Assembly (NCBI GenBank): GCA_900316955.1
Contig: ONEX01000011.1
Span: 88,665-152,664, forward strand
Length of the DNA: 64,000 nucleotides
Origin: an uncultured Bacteroidales bacterium
GTDB taxonomy: Bacteria; Bacteroidota; Bacteroidia; Bacteroidales; UBA932
Direction: 5' to 3'
Shown here: positions 47,405-56,264 of the stretch, in pieces
Layout of the letters: every line of letters starts with the position of its first letter
Numbering within the stretch: the first letter of the stretch is position 1
Made by a program: the position numbers and the translations under genes
The notes under the pieces: model-generated
Databases searched by the model: none
The model's input: the letters and a program-made list of their open reading frames with translations, nothing else
Told to the model about the DNA's origin: nothing

Positions 47405-49321
47405 TTACAGGTCCTTTGACAACCTCACGTGCAGCACGACCTGCTGGTGCGGTTGCAGTGTGAAGGTGAAACCTACGAGCGAGGTGCCGGGATTGGCGAC
47501 GTCGGTCTCGTGCAAATACTGCATCCCATCGACAGCCAACGCCTCCGGGTCGTAGGTCGTGGGCCAGCGGTGTGGGGTGAGGACGGGCGTGTCCGCCTCG
47601 CCGGATTTCGGGGCGTTCGGGAAGAACCGCGAGAGGTAGGGGGCCAGGAATTCGGCCGTCAGTTCGCGTCGATGCGGACCGCTTTGCAGCAGGATGGCGG
47701 ATTCGGCGGGCTCGTGCGGCAGGGAGGCATCGGCCTCGGACGCCATTGCCCAGCGGATGACGCAAGTGGAATCCCCGGCTTGGAGGTGCTCCACGATGTG
47801 GAGGTCCCGGCCGTCGAAGAGCACTTCCCGGAGGTAGTAGGCGAGGTCGTCGTCATACATCGGCCGCAGGTACAGCTCCGCGCCGGCAGGATCCGCGGCG
47901 GACGGCGTGTCCGGCCTCCGCGTGCCGAGGAAGTCTATGACCTGGTTCACCTTGGGGACTTTCCCATTGACAGTCAGGATATTATGGGAGAACGGGCCGA
48001 TGCGGAAGACGGTCCAGCGCTCGCTGTCCTGGAGCATGTCCCAGAGGTCCACGCCCTTCGATTCCAGCGAGTTGTAGTCCTGCATCCCGAGGTCCGTCGC
48101 CCAGGTGACGCCGTCGGATTCGAAGTAGAAGGAGCCCTGGTCCAGGTGCGAATGGCTGGACATCGCGAGGCCGCCCTTGACGCCCAGGTAGTCGTCATCC
48201 TTGGACTCCCAGCCGCTCCGGTACACGAAGACGGGCGTCGTGCCGCCGCACTGGTAATAGCGCCCGGCCGGCGGGTCGATGTGCGCGGGCGCGTCGCCGC
48301 CCAGCGCGATGAGGAACATCGGGAACAGGCGGTCTTCGCACAGCCTGCGGTATCCGGAAGCCTCCATATATCGCAGCTCCGGATAAAGGAAGGAGGCGTC
48401 GCCCGTGTGCCGGAAGATCCAGGCCTGCATGTACTGCCCGTCCGCCCGGCGGTAGGAATCTGAGAAGCTGTAGGAATGGTCGGCCGGGGTCCGGGTGAAG
48501 CGGATGAAGTCGGCCGAGGCGACGAGGGCGGCGAGCCCGGCCTCCGCTTCCGGAGAACGGACGTACCCGTCCTTGAAGGCGCGGTCCAGGGCCGCTTCCA
48601 GCATGATCTGGAACGATGCGCCGTAGCCCCAGTAATTGTAACCTTCGGGATAGCCCCCGCCCGCATAGGCCTTATAGGCCAATTTGTTGGATTCCAGGGA
48701 TTTCTCCAGCATGGACTGACAGAATTCCGGATCCTCCTCCCACACGGCGAGGGCGCCGTACACCATGCCGGCGTTGCACACGGAGTTCCAGTTGTTCTCG
48801 TTGCGGTAGAACCAGGCGTCGGCCTTGTTCCCGGCGGGTTTGAGGCCTTTGTCGATGATCGCCCGGGCGACGGTCTCCCGTTCGGCCGGCGTCATCCGGT
48901 CGTACAGCCAGTCGTAGCCGATGGCGAGGGCCATCGTCATCTCGCCCACGTCCAGGAAATGCGACGGGTTCCAGTCCGGGAACGCGCTGGCGGCCAGCAT
49001 CTCGTCGATGGCCCGCCGCGCATACGCCTCCCCGCCATGGACCCGGTACGTGTATCCGAGCCAGAATGTGCGTTTCAGGACGGTCCGGGAGGTGTGCAGG
49101 AGCCGGCGGCCGATCATGGTCCGTTCCACGGGCGGCTGCTTCAGCGTCTTCCGGCTGAACGAGACGATCACGCTGTCGGCCGCCTTGAACAGGCCTTCCG
49201 TCACCCCCTTCGGCTCTTCCCCCGCCCGCATCAGCAGCCGCGGGTGCGCCCCGGGCTCCTGCGCCCGGACGAGGGTCATCATCCCGAGCAACACCCAGGA
49301 CAGTACGAGTATCCGTCTCAC
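47405..49321 (-). CDS. Heparinase II/III family polysaccharide lyase
   Basis: 638-residue secreted protein. Signal peptide MRRILVLSWVLLGMMTLVRAQ after a GTG start. Residues ~40-350 form the alpha/alpha toroid with NENNWNSVCNAGMVYGAL, and the C-terminal half is the beta-sandwich with SHSHLDQGSFYFES (~414), the conserved His region of Hepar_II_III proteins. Such enzymes cleave uronic-acid-containing polysaccharides by beta-elimination. The neighbouring GH88 would take the unsaturated product. The exact substrate (heparin-like, alginate-like or other) cannot be read. Confidence 0.87.
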   Translation of the reverse strand: MRRILVLSWVLLGMMTLVRAQEPGAHPRLLMRAGEEPKGVTEGLFKAADSVIVSFSRKTLKQPPVERTMIGRRLLHTSRTVLKRTFWLGYTYRVHGGEAYARRAIDEMLAASAFPDWNPSHFLDVGEMTMALAIGYDWLYDRMTPAERETVARAIIDKGLKPAGNKADAWFYRNENNWNSVCNAGMVYGALAVWEEDPEFCQSMLEKSLESNKLAYKAYAGGGYPEGYNYWGYGASFQIMLEAALDRAFKDGYVRSPEAEAGLAALVASADFIRFTRTPADHSYSFSDSYRRADGQYMQAWIFRHTGDASFLYPELRYMEASGYRRLCEDRLFPMFLIALGGDAPAHIDPPAGRYYQCGGTTPVFVYRSGWESKDDDYLGVKGGLAMSSHSHLDQGSFYFESDGVTWATDLGMQDYNSLESKGVDLWDMLQDSERWTVFRIGPFSHNILTVNGKVPKVNQVIDFLGTRRPDTPSAADPAGAELYLRPMYDDDLAYYLREVLFDGRDLHIVEHLQAGDSTCVIRWAMASEADASLPHEPAESAILLQSGPHRRELTAEFLAPYLSRFFPNAPKSGEADTPVLTPHRWPTTYDPEALAVDGMQYLHETDVANPGTSLVGFTFTLQPHQQVVLHVRLSKDL

Positions 49322-49355
49322 TTATCTGCTTGGTTATCAGGTGGTTATTAAAAGT

Positions 49356-49379
49356 TCCCTGGTGCAAATGTACCAGGGA
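49356..49379. promoter_or_regulatory. Inverted repeat over the heparinase -7 box (operator or terminator)
   Basis: TCCCTGGT/ACCAGGGA 8-bp arms around an 8-nt centre. The minus-strand -7 box TACATTTG (49365-49372) lies across the centre and right arm. In the GH88 transcript the same repeat would form a hairpin, so it may end that transcript, or act as an operator for the lyase gene, or both. Confidence 0.6.
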
Positions 49380-49405
49380 GTTTTGCGTAAACGATTGATG
49401 TTTAA

Positions 49406-50602
49406 TCAGTTGGCCGAGACGGGGTACAGCGTCAGCGCCTCGAGGAAATAGTAGTCGGCGTAGGTGAGGGGGACATCGACCTCGGATTTGTTGGGGAGAT
49501 GGCCCACGCTGTGCTTGAGGAGGAAGCCGCCGTTGGTGCGGGGTTCGGCGAGGTATTCCGGCGAGGCGAGGGTGCGAAGGATCCGCTCCGCCGCCCGGAG
49601 CCCCTTGCCGTCATCCTTGGCGCCGCGGTACTCCCGGAGTTTCAGCAGGCCACCGGCGATGATCGCCCCGGCCGAGGCGTCCCGGTAGTCCGTCTGCGAG
49701 AAGTCCCAGAACGGGACGCCGTCCTCGGGAAGGCGGGGCAGCAGCCAGTCTTCCAGCTTCGCGGCGACGCCGTAGAAGGTGTCCGCCAGGTCCATGTGGC
49801 CGGCCTCCTTCTCCTTCAGCGCCATCATCGCGTACCCGTACAGGGCCCATGCCTGGCCGCGCGCCCAGGCCGATTCGTCGGCGAACCCCTGGACCGTCTG
49901 CTTGCCGAGGACCGTGCCGTCATCGGCATAATTGACCAGGTGGTAGCACGTTCCGTCCTCGCGGAAATGGTTCTTCATCGTGGTGAGGGCGTGTTTCTCC
50001 GCCACTTCGCGGTCGCCGTAGTCCATCAGCAGCTCCAGGTTCATCATGTTGTCGATGATGACGGGGAAGTTCCACTTGCCGTGGTCCCAGCTGCGGATGA
50101 CCCCGGCCGTTGGCAGGAACCGGGACGCGAGGGCGGCGGCGCCGCGGGTGAGGACGGAGTCGGGGGAGATTCCTTCACCCCCGAGGAATTCCGGATCGCA
50201 GTCCTGCGCCATCTTGCCGAAGGAGGACATCAGCTGGAAGCCGATGTCATGGTCGGTCTTGTGGTTCAGGAGTTCGGCGAGGGGCAGGGTGTGCTTCACG
50301 GCCAGGTCGCGGAACGCTTCGTCGCCCGTCTGCTCGTACACCATCCAGAGTACGCCCGGGTAGAACCCGCTGCACCACCAGTCGATGTCCGACGTGACCA
50401 GTTTCCCGTCCCGGAAGTTCCGGGGGCAGAGAGAGGGCCGGTCGGGGCCGGCCATGACGGTAAGGAGGCTGTCCATATAAACGGCCTGCGCCTGCGCATC
50501 CGCGAACACGCGCTCGCGTACCTGCGCCATCGTTTCTTCCTTGGGGGCGCGCGCTCCGCACGCGACGGCCGCGAGGGCGGCCAGCAAAAGCAATCTTCTC
50601 AT
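49406..50602 (-). CDS. GH88 unsaturated glucuronyl hydrolase lipoprotein
   Basis: 398 residues, lipoprotein signal peptide ending AVAC (Cys16). The alpha/alpha toroid of GH88 is seen from WWCSGFYPGVLWMVYEQTGDEA (~75). The two catalytic-region Asp residues lie in HDIGFQLMSS (~120) and IIDNMMNLELL (~187), followed by WARGQAWALYGYAMMAL (~250). It hydrates and removes the unsaturated uronic acid made by polysaccharide lyases. Residues ~50-60 (VMAGPDRPSL) are encoded by a palindromic element (50432-50460) placed just before the conserved domain start. A -7 box abuts the ATG. Transcribed toward the heparinase gene. Confidence 0.9.
   Translation of the reverse strand: MRRLLLLAALAAVACGARAPKEETMAQVRERVFADAQAQAVYMDSLLTVMAGPDRPSLCPRNFRDGKLVTSDIDWWCSGFYPGVLWMVYEQTGDEAFRDLAVKHTLPLAELLNHKTDHDIGFQLMSSFGKMAQDCDPEFLGGEGISPDSVLTRGAAALASRFLPTAGVIRSWDHGKWNFPVIIDNMMNLELLMDYGDREVAEKHALTTMKNHFREDGTCYHLVNYADDGTVLGKQTVQGFADESAWARGQAWALYGYAMMALKEKEAGHMDLADTFYGVAAKLEDWLLPRLPEDGVPFWDFSQTDYRDASAGAIIAGGLLKLREYRGAKDDGKGLRAAERILRTLASPEYLAEPRTNGGFLLKHSVGHLPNKSEVDVPLTYADYYFLEALTLYPVSAN
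50432..50460. repeat. Dispersed palindromic element inside the GH88 gene
   Basis: AGAGGGCCGG ... CCGGCCATGACGG, close to the GNAT copy at 46732. On the coding (minus) strand it reads in frame as TVMAGPDRPSL. Confidence 0.8.
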
Positions 50603-50606
50603 ACCC

Positions 50607-50614
50607 CAAATATA
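50607..50614 (-). promoter_or_regulatory. GH88 gene -7 box
   Basis: TATATTTG on the minus strand, only 4 nt before the ATG; the mRNA is probably leaderless. Confidence 0.65.
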
Positions 50615-50667
50615 CGAAATAATCGGTAAAATCCGCACATTACATCGGGATGTAGCCTGTTGAAAAC

Positions 50668-50698
50668 TTTGTTAATTAAATTTTTTTACGTATCTTTG
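50668..50698 (+). promoter_or_regulatory. str operon promoter (TTTG-N19-TATCTTTG)
   Basis: Perfect -33 TTTG (50668-50671) and -7 TATCTTTG (50691-50698) at 19-nt spacing. The ~70-nt leader has a small CGGGA/TCCCG hairpin (50713-50729) and an A/T-rich stretch before the rpsL ATG. This is one of the two best promoters in the window. Confidence 0.85.
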
Positions 50699-50771
50699 CA
50701 CCCCCAAAATAGCGGGAAGGAGACTCCCGAAGCATTGGGACAAAACCTAATTTATTTATTTACAAACATTT

Positions 50772-51155
<384 letters not shown>

Positions 51156-51192
51156 TCACCTAATCACCTATCACCTTTAATTCTTTTTCAAA

Positions 51193-51669
51193 ATGAGAAA
51201 AGCGAAGCCTAAAAAGAGGATTCTACTTCCTGATCCTAAGTTTCACGACGTGGAGGTTACCCGTTTCGTGAACAATCTTATGCTGCAGGGGAAGAAGAGT
51301 ATCGCGTATTCGATCTTTTATGATGCCATCGACATGGTGGGCGAGAAGATGAAAGATTCTGACAAGGCTCCTCTCGATATTTGGAAGAAAGCGCTCGAGA
51401 ACGTGACCCCTCAGATCGAGGTCAAGTCCCGTCGTATCGGCGGCGCGAACTTCCAGGTGCCGACCGAGTTGCGTCCGGAACGGAAAGTCTCCGTGGCCAT
51501 GAAGAACATGATCTCGTTCGCCCGCAAGCGTTCCGGTCACTCGATGGCAGAAAAGCTGTGCGCCGAAATCGTCGCCGCGTTCAACAACGAGGGTGGCGCC
51601 TTCAAGCGCAAGGAAGACATGCACAGAATGGCTGAGGCCAACAAGGCCTTTGCACACTTCCGTTTCTAA
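51193..51669 (+). CDS. rpsG: 30S ribosomal protein S7
   Basis: 158-residue S7, which binds the 3' major domain of 16S rRNA and starts head assembly. The [16 protein letters not shown] start and the [25 protein letters not shown] region match the family. 37 nt after rpsL. Confidence 0.98.
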   Translation: MRKAKPKKRILLPDPKFHDVEVTRFVNNLMLQGKKSIAYSIFYDAIDMVGEKMKDSDKAPLDIWKKALENVTPQIEVKSRRIGGANFQVPTELRPERKVSVAMKNMISFARKRSGHSMAEKLCAEIVAAFNNEGGAFKRKEDMHRMAEANKAFAHFRF

Positions 51670-51690
51670 ACAAACAACACTGCGTGCTGA

Positions 51691-53805
51691 ATGGCAAAGA
51701 GAGATCTTAAATACACCCGTAACATCGGCATCATGGCCCACATCGATGCCGGTAAGACCACCACGTCCGAGCGCATCCTCTACTACACCGGAAAGACCCA
51801 CAAGATCGGTGAGGTCCACGAAGGTGCGGCCACGATGGACTGGATGGTCCAGGAACAGGAGCGGGGCATCACCATCACCTCGGCCGCGACGACGGCGTTC
51901 TGGCACTACAACGGAGATACCTATCAGATCAACCTGATCGACACTCCCGGCCACGTCGACTTCACGGTGGAAGTGGAACGCTCCCTGCGCGTCCTGGACG
52001 GCACGGTGGCCACTTTCTGCGCGGTCGGACGCGTCCAGCCCCAGAGCGAGACCGTCTGGCGTCAGGCAGACAAGTACGGCGTGCCTAAGATCGCCTACGT
52101 GAACAAGATGGACCGGGTCGGCGCCGACTTCCTCGCCTGTGTCGAGGAAATCAAGCAGAAGCTCGGTGCCACCGCCGTTCCCGTCTGTCTCCCGATCGGT
52201 GCCGAAGACAAGTTCGAAGGCATCGTCGACCTCATCGACATGAAGGCCATCTTCTACGACTCCTCGGAGGAGCTGGTCAACTACAAGGAAGGCGAAATCC
52301 CCGCCGACCTGAAGGGCGAGGCCGCCCGCTGGAGGGACATCCTCCTGGAGGCCGCCGCCGAGTGCGATGAGACCCTGATGGAGAAGTACTTCGAGGATCC
52401 CGACTCCCTCACCCGCGACGAGATCATCGCCGCCATCCGCAAGGGAACGATCTCCATGCAGATCGTCCCGGCGTGCTGCGGCTCCTCGTTCAAGAACAAG
52501 GGCGTCCAGTTCCTCCTGGACAACGTCATGCGTTACCTGCCTTCTCCGCTGGACAAGGGAGCCGTCTCGGGAACGAACCCCAAGACCGGAGCCGAAGTCA
52601 CCCGCAAGCCCTCCGCCGACGAGCCGTTCGCGGCTCTCGTGTTCAAGATTGCCACCGACCCGTTCGTGGGCCGTCTGGCCTTCCTGAGGGCCTATTCCGG
52701 ACACCTCGACGCCGGTTCCTACGTGTTCAACACCCGCACTGGCAAGAAAGAGAGGGTGGCCCGCCTGTACCAGATGCACTCCAACCACCAGAACCCGATC
52801 GAGTTCGTGGAGGCCGGCGACATCTGCGCAGCCGTGGGCTTCAAGGACCTCCGCACCGGCGACACCGTCTGTGACGAGGACCACCAGATCACCCTCGAGT
52901 CGATGGAATTCCCGGATCCGGTGATCGGCATCGCCGTCGAACCGAAGACCCAGAAAGACCTCGACAAGCTCGGCATCGCCCTCGGCAAGCTCGCCGAGGA
53001 GGACCCGACCTTCACGGTCAAGTCCGACGTCGAGACCGGCCAGACCGTCATCAGCGGTATGGGTGAGCTCCACCTCGACATCATCGTGGACCGTCTCCGC
53101 CGCGAGTTCGGAGTGGACATCAACCAGGGCGCCCCGCAGGTCAACTACAAGGAATCCATCACCGGCAGCTACCAGCTCCGGGAGGTGTTCAAGAAGCAGA
53201 CCGGCGGCCGCGGCAAGTTCGCGGACATCATTGTCAACATCTCTCCTGCCGACGAAGGCGTCACGGGCCTTCAGTTCATCAATTCGGTCAAGGGCGGCAA
53301 CGTCCCGAAGGAATTCATCCCGAGCGTCGAGAAGGGCTTCCAGTCCGCGATGCTGAACGGCGTGCTCGCCGGTTACGAGGTGCCTTCCCTGAAGGTCGAA
53401 CTGCTCGACGGCAGCTTCCACCCGGTGGACTCCGACCAGCTCTCCTTCGAGCTGGCGGCCCGGATGGCCTTCCGTCACGCCTGCCCCAAGTGCCACCCGG
53501 TCCTCCTCGAGCCCATCATGAGCCTCGAGGTGGTCACCCCGGAAGAGTACATGGGCGACATCGTGGGCGACCTGAACCGCCGCCGCGGCCAGATTGTTGC
53601 GATGGACTCCACCGCCAACGGCGCACGCATCGTCAAGGCTTACGTTCCGCTTGCGGAGCAGTTCGGTTACGTCACCGTCCTGCGCACCCTTTCTTCGGGT
53701 CGCGCGACCAGCACGATGACGTTCGACCACTACGCCGAGGTCCCGGCCACCCTGGCCAAGACCATCGTCGAAAAGAGCGGATACCGTCCCCTTGACGAAG
53801 AGTAA
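51691..53805 (+). CDS. fusA: Elongation factor G
   Basis: 704-residue translocase. G1 [12 protein letters not shown] (~17-28), G3 DTPGHVDF (~87), G4 NKMD (~141), then domains II-V with the C-terminal signature [28 protein letters not shown]. At residue ~113 the motif [15 protein letters not shown] reads AVGRVQPQ here: the second Gly is Arg (CGC codon). Second-to-last gene of the str operon. Confidence 0.98.
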   Translation: MAKRDLKYTRNIGIMAHIDAGKTTTSERILYYTGKTHKIGEVHEGAATMDWMVQEQERGITITSAATTAFWHYNGDTYQINLIDTPGHVDFTVEVERSLRVLDGTVATFCAVGRVQPQSETVWRQADKYGVPKIAYVNKMDRVGADFLACVEEIKQKLGATAVPVCLPIGAEDKFEGIVDLIDMKAIFYDSSEELVNYKEGEIPADLKGEAARWRDILLEAAAECDETLMEKYFEDPDSLTRDEIIAAIRKGTISMQIVPACCGSSFKNKGVQFLLDNVMRYLPSPLDKGAVSGTNPKTGAEVTRKPSADEPFAALVFKIATDPFVGRLAFLRAYSGHLDAGSYVFNTRTGKKERVARLYQMHSNHQNPIEFVEAGDICAAVGFKDLRTGDTVCDEDHQITLESMEFPDPVIGIAVEPKTQKDLDKLGIALGKLAEEDPTFTVKSDVETGQTVISGMGELHLDIIVDRLRREFGVDINQGAPQVNYKESITGSYQLREVFKKQTGGRGKFADIIVNISPADEGVTGLQFINSVKGGNVPKEFIPSVEKGFQSAMLNGVLAGYEVPSLKVELLDGSFHPVDSDQLSFELAARMAFRHACPKCHPVLLEPIMSLEVVTPEEYMGDIVGDLNRRRGQIVAMDSTANGARIVKAYVPLAEQFGYVTVLRTLSSGRATSTMTFDHYAEVPATLAKTIVEKSGYRPLDEE

Positions 53806-53831
53806 TTAGACAAATCAAAAAGTTTATAGAA

Positions 53832-54137
53832 ATGAGCCAGAAAATCAGAATCAAACTCAAGTCGTACGACCACATGCTCGTGGACAAGTCCGCCAGCAAG
53901 ATCGTCGATACAGTGAAGGCTACCGGTGCAAAGGTCAATGGTCCCATTCCTCTTCCTACCAGCAAGAAGATCTTCACTGTGAACCGCTCCACCTTCGTGA
54001 ACAAGAAGTCCCGCGAGCAGTTCGAACTCGACTCCTATGTCCGTCTTCTGGACATCGACGATTCCAACGCGAAGACCGTCGACGCTCTCATGAAGCTCGA
54101 ACTCCCTTCGGGTGTCGAAGTCGAGATCAAGGTCTGA
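53832..54137 (+). CDS. rpsJ: 30S ribosomal protein S10
   Basis: 101-residue S10 ([28 protein letters not shown], then [32 protein letters not shown]). In many Bacteroidales rpsJ links the str operon to rplC and the S10 operon. Here a terminator follows within 26 nt and no rplC is present. Confidence 0.98.
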   Translation: MSQKIRIKLKSYDHMLVDKSASKIVDTVKATGAKVNGPIPLPTSKKIFTVNRSTFVNKKSREQFELDSYVRLLDIDDSNAKTVDALMKLELPSGVEVEIKV

Positions 54138-54162
54138 GGTCCTAATCGATCTTAAACGCGAC

Positions 54163-54196
54163 AACCCCGCCGTACTGAGGTACAGCGGGGTTTTTT
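54163..54196 (+). terminator. rpsJ terminator, probably bidirectional
   Basis: AACCCCGC/GCGGGGTT with inner GTAC/GTAC and a TGAG loop, followed by T up to 54196. The opposite strand also presents a stem before its A/T-rich flank, so it may serve the antiporter gene too. Confidence 0.9.
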
Positions 54197-54215
54197 CGTG
54201 TATTTCGGGTCGGGG

Positions 54216-55715
54216 TCAGTCGTCCGAATCGCCCATGATGATGACGAGGCGGTCGCCGGCTTCCAGGGGCATGCTGCCGTGGGGGACCAGGTAGGAATCG
54301 CCCCGGCGTACCATCATCACGCGGATTCCGTGGGGGAGTCCGAGGTCGCGGAGCGTCGGGCCCTTCTTCAGGTCTTCCTCCGTCACCGTATGGTCGCGGA
54401 GCATGCCCATCTCCTCCGGGATCTCCATGCCGAACGTCTCCACCTGGGGATCCTCGTTGTAGCTGAGGCGGAGCAGGCGGGCGACCGGGCTCAGGGTCAT
54501 CCCCTGCAGCAGGAGCGAGATCAGGGTGATCAGGAAGACGATGTTGAACATGTCGGACGCCCCTTCCAGCCCGGCGACCACGGGGCACAGGGCGAAGAGA
54601 ATGGGGCCGGCGCCCTTGAGGCCCACCCAGGAGGTGAACGCCTTGGCCCGGACGGACAGGTCGCGGAAGGGCAGCAGGCACAGGAACACGCTGGCGGGCC
54701 GGGACACGAAAATCATGAAGAGGCCGATCACGAGGGCCGGGACCAGCATCGGCAGCATCTTGGACGGGCGCGCCAGGAGGCCGAGCATCAGGAACATCAC
54801 CAGCTGCATCAGCCAGGTCATGCCGTCGAAGAAATGGAGGATTTCCTTCCGGTGCGGGACGTACGTCCGGTTGCCGATCATGAGGGCGGTGACATACAGC
54901 GCGAGCAGGCCGTTCCCCATCAGGAGGCCGGCGATGCCGTTGGCGAAATAGCCCAGGCTGAGGATGAGGATGGCATAGAGGGGGCTGCTCGCGAGCTGCA
55001 GCCGGCCCAGGATCCACCGGCCGGCGTAACCGACGCCGAAGCCGATGGCCGCGCCGATGAACACCTGCAGGAATACGAGGCCGAAGCCGGTCATCACCAG
55101 CTTCCCGACGCCCATGGACCCCGGAGACTCGGTCATCAGCTGCGTGAGGACGATGGTGAGGATGTAGGCCATCGGGTCGTTGCTGCCGGATTCCAGCTCC
55201 AGCATCGACCCCAGGTTCTCCCGCAGGTGCAGTTTCTTGCTGCGCAGGACCGAGAAGACGGAGGCCGAATCGGTGGAGCCCATCACGGCCGCCAGCAGGA
55301 AACAGCCGGTCAGCGACATGCTGACGGGGATGGCCGCGTCGGACACCAGCCAGATGAAGACGCCGGAGAACAGGATGGTGAGCAGCACGCCCGCGGTGGA
55401 GAGCAGCACCCCCTGGCGGAGGACGGGGCGCGCTTCGTGGATGGGCGTTTCAAGTCCGGCCGTGAACAGGATGATGGTCATCGCGAAATGGCCGATGTTC
55501 TCCGCGAGCTCGAAGTCGTCGAAATGGACGCCCAGCACGTCCTCGCCGGCCACCATGCCCAGCAGGAGGAACAGCAGCAGGGAAGGGACGCCGTAGCGGG
55601 AGCCGACCTTCGTCACCAGGACGGCGGCGAAGATCAGGATGGAGAACAGGAGGAGCAGATGCTCCGACACGAGGTTCACCACAAGCGGGGGCGGAGAAAA
55701 GATCATCGTTTCCAT
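54216..55715 (-). CDS. CPA1 monovalent cation/H+ antiporter with TrkA-C domain (NhaP2-like)
   Basis: 499 residues. About 12 membrane helices to residue ~400 with the ion-site helix ILFTAGLETP, then GSTDSASVFSVLR and LESGSNDPMAY. A cytoplasmic TrkA_C domain (~420-495, LPHGIRVMMVRRGDSYLVPHGSMPLEAGDRLVIIMG) follows. This is the layout of NhaP2/CvrA potassium-proton antiporters. The preceding anti-sigma-like gene ends 3 nt upstream, so they are co-transcribed. Confidence 0.9.
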   Translation of the reverse strand: METMIFSPPPLVVNLVSEHLLLLFSILIFAAVLVTKVGSRYGVPSLLLFLLLGMVAGEDVLGVHFDDFELAENIGHFAMTIILFTAGLETPIHEARPVLRQGVLLSTAGVLLTILFSGVFIWLVSDAAIPVSMSLTGCFLLAAVMGSTDSASVFSVLRSKKLHLRENLGSMLELESGSNDPMAYILTIVLTQLMTESPGSMGVGKLVMTGFGLVFLQVFIGAAIGFGVGYAGRWILGRLQLASSPLYAILILSLGYFANGIAGLLMGNGLLALYVTALMIGNRTYVPHRKEILHFFDGMTWLMQLVMFLMLGLLARPSKMLPMLVPALVIGLFMIFVSRPASVFLCLLPFRDLSVRAKAFTSWVGLKGAGPILFALCPVVAGLEGASDMFNIVFLITLISLLLQGMTLSPVARLLRLSYNEDPQVETFGMEIPEEMGMLRDHTVTEEDLKKGPTLRDLGLPHGIRVMMVRRGDSYLVPHGSMPLEAGDRLVIIMGDSDD

Positions 55716-55718
55716 GGC

Positions 55719-56153
55719 TCAGAGATAGATAATCATGGTCAGCACGTTCATCCCGTCCAGGCGTTTATAGCGGATGCTGTCCATGATGGAGCGGACCAGG
55801 TGGATGCCGAGTCCCCCGATGGGGCGGTCTTCCACGCGCGTCGTAAGGTCCGCCTCGGGGACGGCGGTGGGGTCGAAGGCCTTCCCCCGGTCGCTCAGGG
55901 TGAATTGCAGCCGGTTCCCCTCCCGGACGGCGTCCAGGTCCAGGGTGCCGGCGGTACCTTCGGGGTAAGCATACATGATGACGTTGCAGACGGCCTCCTC
56001 GAGCGCCAGGTTGATTCTCGAGGCCAGCGCGGGCGCCAGGTTGTACTCCTCCCGGACCCGGTCCACGAATCCGGTCAGGAGGGAGACCTGCCGAAGATCG
56101 TTGACCAGCGTCAGACGCCGGTGCGCGCCGTGCGTATCCGGGATTTTTACCAT
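55719..56153 (-). CDS. Anti-sigma-factor-like ATP-binding protein (RsbW/SpoIIAB type)
   Basis: 144-residue single HATPase_c_2 domain. N box NLALEEAVCNVIMYAYP (~47-63), G1 SDRGKAFDP (~87) and G2 GGLGIHLVRSIMDS (~113). Such proteins phosphorylate STAS-domain partners or bind sigma factors in partner switching. No STAS antagonist or PP2C phosphatase is in the window. Coupled to the antiporter gene downstream. Confidence 0.85.
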   Translation of the reverse strand: MVKIPDTHGAHRRLTLVNDLRQVSLLTGFVDRVREEYNLAPALASRINLALEEAVCNVIMYAYPEGTAGTLDLDAVREGNRLQFTLSDRGKAFDPTAVPEADLTTRVEDRPIGGLGIHLVRSIMDSIRYKRLDGMNVLTMIIYL

Positions 56154-56170
56154 AGGGATGCCGTTCCATG

Positions 56171-56178
56171 CAAAGATA
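56171..56178 (-). promoter_or_regulatory. -7 box of the anti-sigma/antiporter operon
   Basis: Perfect TATCTTTG on the minus strand, 17 nt before the ATG. No -33 TTTG is seen at normal spacing. Confidence 0.6.
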
Positions 56179-56204
56179 CAAAAACTATTTTTTGCCGACA
56201 GGCA

Positions 56205-56234
56205 TTGTCAGAAAAGGTTTTTTTCGTAACTTGG
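56205..56234 (+). promoter_or_regulatory. glnN promoter candidate
   Basis: TTG (56205-56207), 19-nt spacer, TAACTTGG (56227-56234; one base off the -7 consensus), 30 nt before the ATG. Confidence 0.45.
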
Positions 56235-56264
56235 TTTCTTAAACATAAAACGAACTGGATAGGT

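Noticed and set aside
54198-56264. Very long open frame antisense to the antiporter gene that runs into glutamine synthetase
   Set aside because: High GC leaves few stops. The translation before 56265 is low-complexity and charged, with no family match, while the antiporter on the other strand is clear.
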